Part shown: positions 59,310 through 64,000 of the stretch, piece by piece
How the letters are laid out: the number at the start of each line of letters is the position of its first letter
How positions within the stretch are numbered: position 1 is the stretch's first letter
Notes under the pieces: model-generated
What the model was told of the DNA's origin: nothing
The model's database searches: none
The model's input: only the letters and a program-made list of their open reading frames with translations
Translations under genes and position numbers: made by a program
From: Actinophytocola sp036378875
Lineage (GTDB): Bacteria > Actinomycetota > Actinomycetes > Mycobacteriales > Pseudonocardiaceae
Assembly (NCBI RefSeq): GCF_036378875.1
Contig: NZ_DASUVO010000131.1
Span: 1-64,000 of the forward strand
Reading direction: 5' to 3'
Length of the DNA: 64,000 nt

Positions 59310-60773
59310 ATGGGCCAGGAGGCTGGAACCCGCGCGGTGGTGCTGGGCGGCAGCATTGCCGGCCTGTTCGCGGCCAGGGTGCTCGCGGACGCCTACGACG
59401 AGGTCCAGATCGTGGACCGCGACAAGCTCGTCGGCGTCAAGGGTGTGCGACGGTTCTGCCCGCAGAGCCACCAGGCCAACGGGCTCCTGGCCCGTGGCGT
59501 CCAGGTCATGGAGGAGCTCTTCCCCGGGCTCACCCAGGAGATGCTCGACTACGGCGTCCCCACCGGTGACCTGTCCGGCAGCTGCCGCTGGTACGCCAGG
59601 GGCTTCCGGCTCAAGCAGAAGCACGCCGGGCTGCAGACACTCGGCGTGATCCGGCCGATCTTCGAGTGGTTCATCCGCGAGCGGGTGCAGAAGTTCCCGA
59701 ACGTGACCTTCGTCGAGGAGCACGACATCCTCGGCCTCACCGCGTCGGCGGACAACAGTCAGATCACCGGCGTACGCGTTCAGGAGCGCGGCACCGACAC
59801 GGACAGGGTCATCGAGGCCGACCTGGTGGTCGACGCCACCGGCCGCGGGTCGCGGACCCCGGTCTGGCTGGAGCAGCTCGGCTACGAGAAGCCGTTCGAG
59901 GAGCGCAAGAAGATCGACCTCGGCTACGTGACCCAGCACTTCCGGCTGCGCCCTGGCGCCAACGGGTTCGAGAACGACGTGGCGATCAACCAGATCGCGA
60001 ACGCCGCCGTGCCCCGCGGCAACGTCTTCTTCCTGGTGGAGGACGGCAAGGTCGAGCTGACCACCTACGGCATCCTCGGCGACCACCCGCCAACCGACTA
60101 CGAGGGGCTCATGGCGTGGCTGAAGTCGTTGCCCGCCAAGGACGTCTACGAGACGCTGCGTTACGCGGACCCGGTCGACAAGGCGATGCCGTTCAAGTTC
60201 CCGACGACGCTGCGCCGCCACTACCACACGCTGCGCCGGTTCCCCGAGGGTCTGCTGGTCACCGGTGACGCCGTCACGACGTTCAACCCCGTGTACGCAC
60301 AGGGCATGAGCGTCGCGGCGCTCTGCGCGCTGGTCATTCGCCGGCACCTGCACAGCGGCGCGGCGCCGGTGCCGCAGGACTACTTCCGCGACCTGGCCAA
60401 GGACGCCATCGACCAGGCGTGGGACATGACCAACACGATCGACCTGAGCCTGCCGGGCGTCGAGGGCAACCGCACGTTCCAGGTGCGTATGGGCAACTGG
60501 TTCCTGAAGCGGGTGCAGATCGCCGCGACGCGCGACGGCGACATCACCGCCGAGTACTTCAAGACCGCAGGCCTCATCCAGAAGCCGGAGGCGCTGATGC
60601 GGCCGGCCTTCGCACTGAAAGTGCTGTGGAAGTCGCTGTTCGGGCCGTCCAAGGAGAGCCAGCAGCCGTACGGGTGGAAGGCGCCCGCGGACGTCGAGCC
60701 CGCGTTCACGGACAGCGGGACGAGCACCGAGACGAACACCGGGACGAGCACCGAGACACGCCGGGCGGCCTGA
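59310..60773 (+). CDS. FAD-dependent monooxygenase/oxidoreductase, paralogue 3
   Basis: A 487-residue PHBH-fold flavoprotein: V-V-L-G-G-S-I-A-G-L-F-A-A-R-V (residues 9-23), D-A-T-G-R-G-S-R-T-P-V-W-L, G-D-A-V-T-T-F-N-P-V-Y-A-Q-G-M. It is more divergent than paralogues 1 and 2 and has a Thr/Glu/Ser-rich C-terminal tail with a T-S-T-E-T-N-T-G repeat. The ATG at 59310 is preferred because AAGGAGG is correctly spaced; a start at 59277 overlapping the SDR stop is possible. The molybdopterin gene starts inside its stop codon. Confidence 0.87.
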   Translation: MGQEAGTRAVVLGGSIAGLFAARVLADAYDEVQIVDRDKLVGVKGVRRFCPQSHQANGLLARGVQVMEELFPGLTQEMLDYGVPTGDLSGSCRWYARGFRLKQKHAGLQTLGVIRPIFEWFIRERVQKFPNVTFVEEHDILGLTASADNSQITGVRVQERGTDTDRVIEADLVVDATGRGSRTPVWLEQLGYEKPFEERKKIDLGYVTQHFRLRPGANGFENDVAINQIANAAVPRGNVFFLVEDGKVELTTYGILGDHPPTDYEGLMAWLKSLPAKDVYETLRYADPVDKAMPFKFPTTLRRHYHTLRRFPEGLLVTGDAVTTFNPVYAQGMSVAALCALVIRRHLHSGAAPVPQDYFRDLAKDAIDQAWDMTNTIDLSLPGVEGNRTFQVRMGNWFLKRVQIAATRDGDITAEYFKTAGLIQKPEALMRPAFALKVLWKSLFGPSKESQQPYGWKAPADVEPAFTDSGTSTETNTGTSTETRRAA

Positions 60774-62947
60774 TGACCACCGCGCACCGCACGTGTCCGA
60801 TCTGCCAGGCCGTCTGCGGTCTCCGTATCACCCTCGACGACGCCGACCGCGTCACGTCGGTGCACGGTGACGCGAGCGACCCGTTCTCCAAGGGCTACAT
60901 CTGCCCGAAGGGAGCGAGTCTCGGCCGCATCGACGAGGACCCGGACCGCTTGCGCCATCCGATGATCCGGGAGGGCGACCAGTGGCGGGAGGCCAGCTGG
61001 GACGAGGCCTTCCTCGCCGTGGAAAAGGGTCTCACGACGGTGGTCGAGGAGCACGGTCGCGACGCCGTGGCCGTCTACTTCGGAAACCCGACCTACCACA
61101 CGATGGCCGGGTTCCTGTACCGCATGCCGTTGATCCAGTCGCTCGGCACGCGGAACGTCTACTCCTCGGGCACGATCGACCACATGCCGAAGCACGTCGC
61201 GGCCGGCAGCATGTACGGCGACCCGTTCGCGCTCGCCGTGCCCGACGTGGACCGGACGGACTACGTGCTGATCATCGGTGCGAACCCGTTGGAGTCACAC
61301 GGATCGCTGTGGGCCGCGCCGGATCTTCCCGGCCGGCTCAAGGAGTTGCGCAAGCGCGGCGGCAAGGTCGTGGTGGTCGACCCGCGCCGCACCAGAACCG
61401 CCGCGTTCGCCGACGAGCACCTGCCCGTCCGGCCGGGCACCGATCCCGTGCTGCTCCTCGCCATCGTCCACACGCTGCTCGCGGAGGACCTGACCTCGGT
61501 CACGCTCGAGGTCAACGGCCTCGACGAGCTGCGCCTGCTGTCCGGGGAGTTCACGCCGGAGCTGGCGGAACGGGGCTGCGGTGTGCCGGCGGCGGACATC
61601 GCGCGGCTGGCCCGCGAGCTGGCCGCGGCGCCGACGGCCGCCGTGTACTCCCGCATGGGTGCGTCCACTGTGGAGTTCGGCACGCTGGCGCAGTGGCTGG
61701 TCGAGGTGATCAACGTCCTGACCGGCAACCTGGACCGGGCCGGCGGGACGATGTTCGCCAGGCCGGCCGTGCTCGAGGTGTACCGCAGCGGCGAGCCGTT
61801 CCAGGCCGGCAACTGGCACAGCCGGGTGCGCGGCCTGCCGGAGGCTCTCGGTGAGCTGCCGGCGGCCACGCTGGCGGACGAGATCGAGACGCCGGGCGAC
61901 GGCCAGGTTCGCGCGCTGGTGTCGATCGCGTCCAACCAGGTGCTGTCGACACCCAACGGCCCCCGGTTGGGCCGGGCGTTCCAGAAGCTGGACTTCATGG
62001 TCTGCGTCGACCCGTACCTCAACGAGACGACCAGGCACGCCGACGTCATCCTGCCGCCGCCGCGCATCATGCAGATGCCGCACTACGACTTCCTGCTGTC
62101 GATCGTTACGGTGCGCAACTACGCCAGGTTCTCCCCGCCGATCCTCCCTTTGGGACCGGACCAGCGGTCCGAGGCGGAGATCATGGCGCGGTTGACGCTG
62201 ATCGCGGCGGGCGCCGGCGCGGCGGCCGACCCGGCCGGGGTCGACGAGATGATCCTCGGTCAGTTCCTCGGCGCGGCAACGCAGATCCCGGGTTCCCCGT
62301 ACGAGGGCCAGGACCCGGCCGAGCTGCGTGCCACGCTGGAGGGCGACAGCGGCCCAGAGCTGATGCTGGACATCATGCTGAAGCTCGGCCCGTACGGTCT
62401 GTCGCTTGCCAAGCTGAAGGCGAGCCCGCACGGCATCGACCTCGGCCCGCTCGAACCGCGGCTCAAGGAACTGCTGTGCACCCCGTCCGGCAAGGTCGAG
62501 CTGACCCCGCCCGCCGTGGTCGCCGACCTCGACCGGCTGCGCGCGAAGGTGGCCGCCCCGGTCCCGGACATCGTGCTGATCGGCCGGCGTCAGCTGCGCT
62601 CAAGCAACAGCTGGCTGCACAACGTCCCTTCGCTCCTCGGTGGGAGCAACCGGTGCACCCTGCACGTCAACCCGGCCGACGTGGCGCGGCTCGGGCTTGG
62701 CGACCAGGCGGTCGTGCGCACGAAGACCGGCGAGGTGGTCGTGGCGGTCGAGCCGACCGACGCGATCCGGCCCGGCGTCGTGAGTCTCCCGCACGGGTGG
62801 GGGCACGCGGACAGCCAGCAGCGTGTGGCCGCACAGCACGCGGGCGTCAACGCGAACGCGCTGACCGACGAGTTCCTGGTCGACGTCCCGTCCGGCAACG
62901 CGGTGTTCAACGGCATCCCGGTCACCGTCAGCCCGTACCAGACATGA
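60773..62947 (+). CDS. Molybdopterin-dependent oxidoreductase with N-terminal [4Fe-4S] domain
   Basis: A 724-residue DMSO-reductase-family protein. The iron-sulfur ligands are C8, C11, C15 and C44 (C-P-I-C-Q-A-V-C-G, then Y-I-C-P-K-G). The metal-site region reads Y-S-S-G-T-I-D-H-M-P-K-H, then I-I-G-A-N-P-L-E-S-H-G-S (pterin binding), V-D-P-R-R-T-R-T-A, and a C-terminal pterin domain with P-H-G-W-G-H-A-D. No twin-arginine signal, so it is cytoplasmic. The family includes nitrate, formate and polysulfide enzymes and the tungsten acetylene hydratase. A true substrate cannot be named. Translation is coupled to the flavoprotein before it (TGATG) and to the small protein after it (ATGA). Confidence 0.88.
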   Translation: MTTAHRTCPICQAVCGLRITLDDADRVTSVHGDASDPFSKGYICPKGASLGRIDEDPDRLRHPMIREGDQWREASWDEAFLAVEKGLTTVVEEHGRDAVAVYFGNPTYHTMAGFLYRMPLIQSLGTRNVYSSGTIDHMPKHVAAGSMYGDPFALAVPDVDRTDYVLIIGANPLESHGSLWAAPDLPGRLKELRKRGGKVVVVDPRRTRTAAFADEHLPVRPGTDPVLLLAIVHTLLAEDLTSVTLEVNGLDELRLLSGEFTPELAERGCGVPAADIARLARELAAAPTAAVYSRMGASTVEFGTLAQWLVEVINVLTGNLDRAGGTMFARPAVLEVYRSGEPFQAGNWHSRVRGLPEALGELPAATLADEIETPGDGQVRALVSIASNQVLSTPNGPRLGRAFQKLDFMVCVDPYLNETTRHADVILPPPRIMQMPHYDFLLSIVTVRNYARFSPPILPLGPDQRSEAEIMARLTLIAAGAGAAADPAGVDEMILGQFLGAATQIPGSPYEGQDPAELRATLEGDSGPELMLDIMLKLGPYGLSLAKLKASPHGIDLGPLEPRLKELLCTPSGKVELTPPAVVADLDRLRAKVAAPVPDIVLIGRRQLRSSNSWLHNVPSLLGGSNRCTLHVNPADVARLGLGDQAVVRTKTGEVVVAVEPTDAIRPGVVSLPHGWGHADSQQRVAAQHAGVNANALTDEFLVDVPSGNAVFNGIPVTVSPYQT

Positions 62948-63183
62948 CAACCCGACGACGAACGGAGAGCACCACCGTGTCCACATTCGACTCACCAAGC
63001 CTGGTCCCAGAGCACAACGCGCCACCCGTCAACCTCGAGGAGCTGGTGCGGCCAACGCCGAGCGCGACCCTCGCGAGGGGGATCGTCTGGGCGGACATCC
63101 TGGCCGAGATCGCGGCTGACGAGGAGGCACGGCAGCGGCGGCGCGCCACCGAGACCTGGCAGCAGCTGCCCGAGGCGGCGTGA
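62944..63183 (+). CDS. Small acidic-basic protein of unknown function
   Basis: A 79-residue protein (68 if the GTG at 62977, which has GGAG upstream, is the real start). It is not recognised. It has a Pro-rich middle (P-P-V-N-L-E-E-L-V-R-P-T-P-S), a predicted helix G-I-V-W-A-D-I-L-A-E-I-A-A-D-E-E-A-R-Q-R-R-R and no Cys, signal or membrane segment. The ATG overlaps the molybdoenzyme stop by 4 nt, so it is translated with it. It may be a subunit or chaperone of that enzyme; a leaderless peptide substrate is also conceivable. Confidence 0.7.
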   Translation: MTTRRRTESTTVSTFDSPSLVPEHNAPPVNLEELVRPTPSATLARGIVWADILAEIAADEEARQRRRATETWQQLPEAA

Positions 63184-63230
63184 ACCCGTAGCGCGGGCAA
63201 ACCTTCAGCGCAGGTGACAGGAGACTCTTG

Positions 63231-64000
63231 ATGACGGAACGCACGCAACGCAAGGCGCTACGCGTCGCGGGCATCTACGGCCTCCTGGTCGTGGTGCCCG
63301 TCCTGGTCAGCATCGCCCTGCTCACCGGAAGCGACGTCGACGGTTCAAGGACGGCACAGGCCGAGGCCGTCGCCGGACATCCGCTGGCCCAGCTGTTGCT
63401 TGCGATCGCGGTCGTCGTCGCTGCGTGCAAGGCGGCCGGGTGGCTGATGCGCCGGATCGGCCAGCCGGCGGTGATCGGCGAGATCGCGGCGGGCATCGTG
63501 CTCGGCCCTTCGGTGCTCGGCGCGGCGTGGCCGGAGGGTGCGGCCGCGATCATCCCGCCCGCGATACTGCCCCAGCTGAACGTGCTGGCGCAGGTCGGTG
63601 TCGTGCTGTTCGTGTTCCTGACGGGGCTGGAGCTGAACACCAAGCTGCTGCGCGGGCGGGGTCACCTGGCCGTCGTGGTCAGCCATGTCAGCATCGCGGT
63701 GCCGTTCGTGCTCGGTGTCCTGCTCGCGGCCGTCGCGTACGCCAAGTTCGCGCCGCAGGGCGTCGGCTCGCTGGCCTTCGCGCTGTTCCTCGGCGTGTCG
63801 ATGAGCATCACCGCGCTGCCGGTACTCGTGCGGATCCTGAAGGACACCGGCATGTTCCGCACCGAGGTCGGCGTGGTCGCGCTGACCTGTGCGGTGGTCG
63901 ACGACGTGACCGCGTGGTGCCTGCTCGCACTGGTGGTCGCGCTGGTCACCGCCTCGTCGCTGACCGGTGTGCTGCTGACCATCGCGCTGGCCGCGGCCTT
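63231..64000 (+). CDS. CPA2-type cation/proton antiporter, N-terminal part
   Basis: The reading frame is open to the window end (256 codons). It is a membrane protein with R-R-I-G-Q-P-A-V-I-G-E-I-A-A-G-I-V-L-G-P-S (KefB/NapA type signature, about residues 75-95), F-L-T-G-L-E-L-N and V-V-D-D-V-T-A-W-C near residue 224, the ion-binding aspartate pair typical of CPA2 exchangers. The ATG at 63231 has ACAGGAGA upstream. Such antiporters occur in several enediyne clusters and are taken as resistance or pH-homeostasis genes. Confidence 0.9.
   Translation, partial: MTERTQRKALRVAGIYGLLVVVPVLVSIALLTGSDVDGSRTAQAEAVAGHPLAQLLLAIAVVVAACKAAGWLMRRIGQPAVIGEIAAGIVLGPSVLGAAWPEGAAAIIPPAILPQLNVLAQVGVVLFVFLTGLELNTKLLRGRGHLAVVVSHVSIAVPFVLGVLLAAVAYAKFAPQGVGSLAFALFLGVSMSITALPVLVRILKDTGMFRTEVGVVALTCAVVDDVTAWCLLALVVALVTASSLTGVLLTIALAAA

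Overview
The window is about 70 % GC with strong G/C at third codon positions, ATGA/GTGA gene overlaps, and a high density of biosynthetic, sugar and export genes. This fits a filamentous actinomycete. Short imperfect palindromes in one intergenic region and frequent TCCACTGTGGA-like words suggest Pseudonocardiales (Amycolatopsis / Saccharothrix type), but that is inference. Apart from three genes at 43.7-47.6 kb that may be regulatory or unrelated, the window reads as one large biosynthetic locus or several fused ones.

Left edge (1-1.9 kb): the start of an enediyne-type hot-dog thioesterase, an SgcJ-like protein and a flavin monooxygenase mark the flank of an enediyne polyketide cluster whose PKS would lie to the left, outside the window. 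Next (2.0-6.1 kb) is a compact leftward RiPP-like operon. It holds a 39-residue peptide with four perfect RAVTHN repeats, an intrinsic terminator, a fused leader-binding/YcaO cyclodehydratase, an MFS exporter and a GNAT acetyltransferase. From 18.2 kb down to 6.9 kb runs a tightly overlapped leftward operon: adenylation enzyme, ACP, TrpD-, TrpA-, ectoine-synthase-, acyl-CoA-dehydrogenase-, transglutaminase-, TrpB2-, TrpF- and TrpC-like proteins, UbiD, UbiX and a LysE exporter. There is no TrpE/TrpG, and several Trp-like enzymes have altered signature residues, so it looks like a repurposed tryptophan pathway for an amino-acid-like or heteroaromatic product.

18.4-42.7 kb: two flavin monooxygenases, an HxlR regulator, a YceI protein, MFS pumps and a sugar/tailoring set. 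The sugar set comprises a nucleotide-sugar dehydrogenase, a UXS-like epimerase/decarboxylase, a DegT aminotransferase, sugar O- and C-methyltransferases and two GT1 glycosyltransferases. A B12-type radical SAM enzyme, another methyltransferase and an acyltransferase lie among them. Together these suggest an aminopentose of the kind attached to enediynes.

42.7-43.7 kb is gene-free and repeat-bearing. 43.7-47.6 kb carries a solute-binding-like protein, a multicopper oxidase and an AfsA-type butyrolactone synthase homologue. 47.6-57.2 kb is an aryl-acid module: asparagine synthetase, ACP, MbtH, A-T didomain, FADH2 halogenase, hydroxymandelate-synthase-like dioxygenase and a free-standing condensation enzyme. 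It resembles the C-1027 SgcC1/C2/C3/C5 logic but starts from 4-hydroxyphenylpyruvate. 57.2-64 kb holds redox enzymes (ADH, SDR, flavoprotein, molybdopterin oxidoreductase) and a cation/proton antiporter cut by the window end.

All assignments come from reading the sequence and recalled family motifs; no search was run. No rRNA, tRNA, CRISPR array or insertion sequence was recognised.
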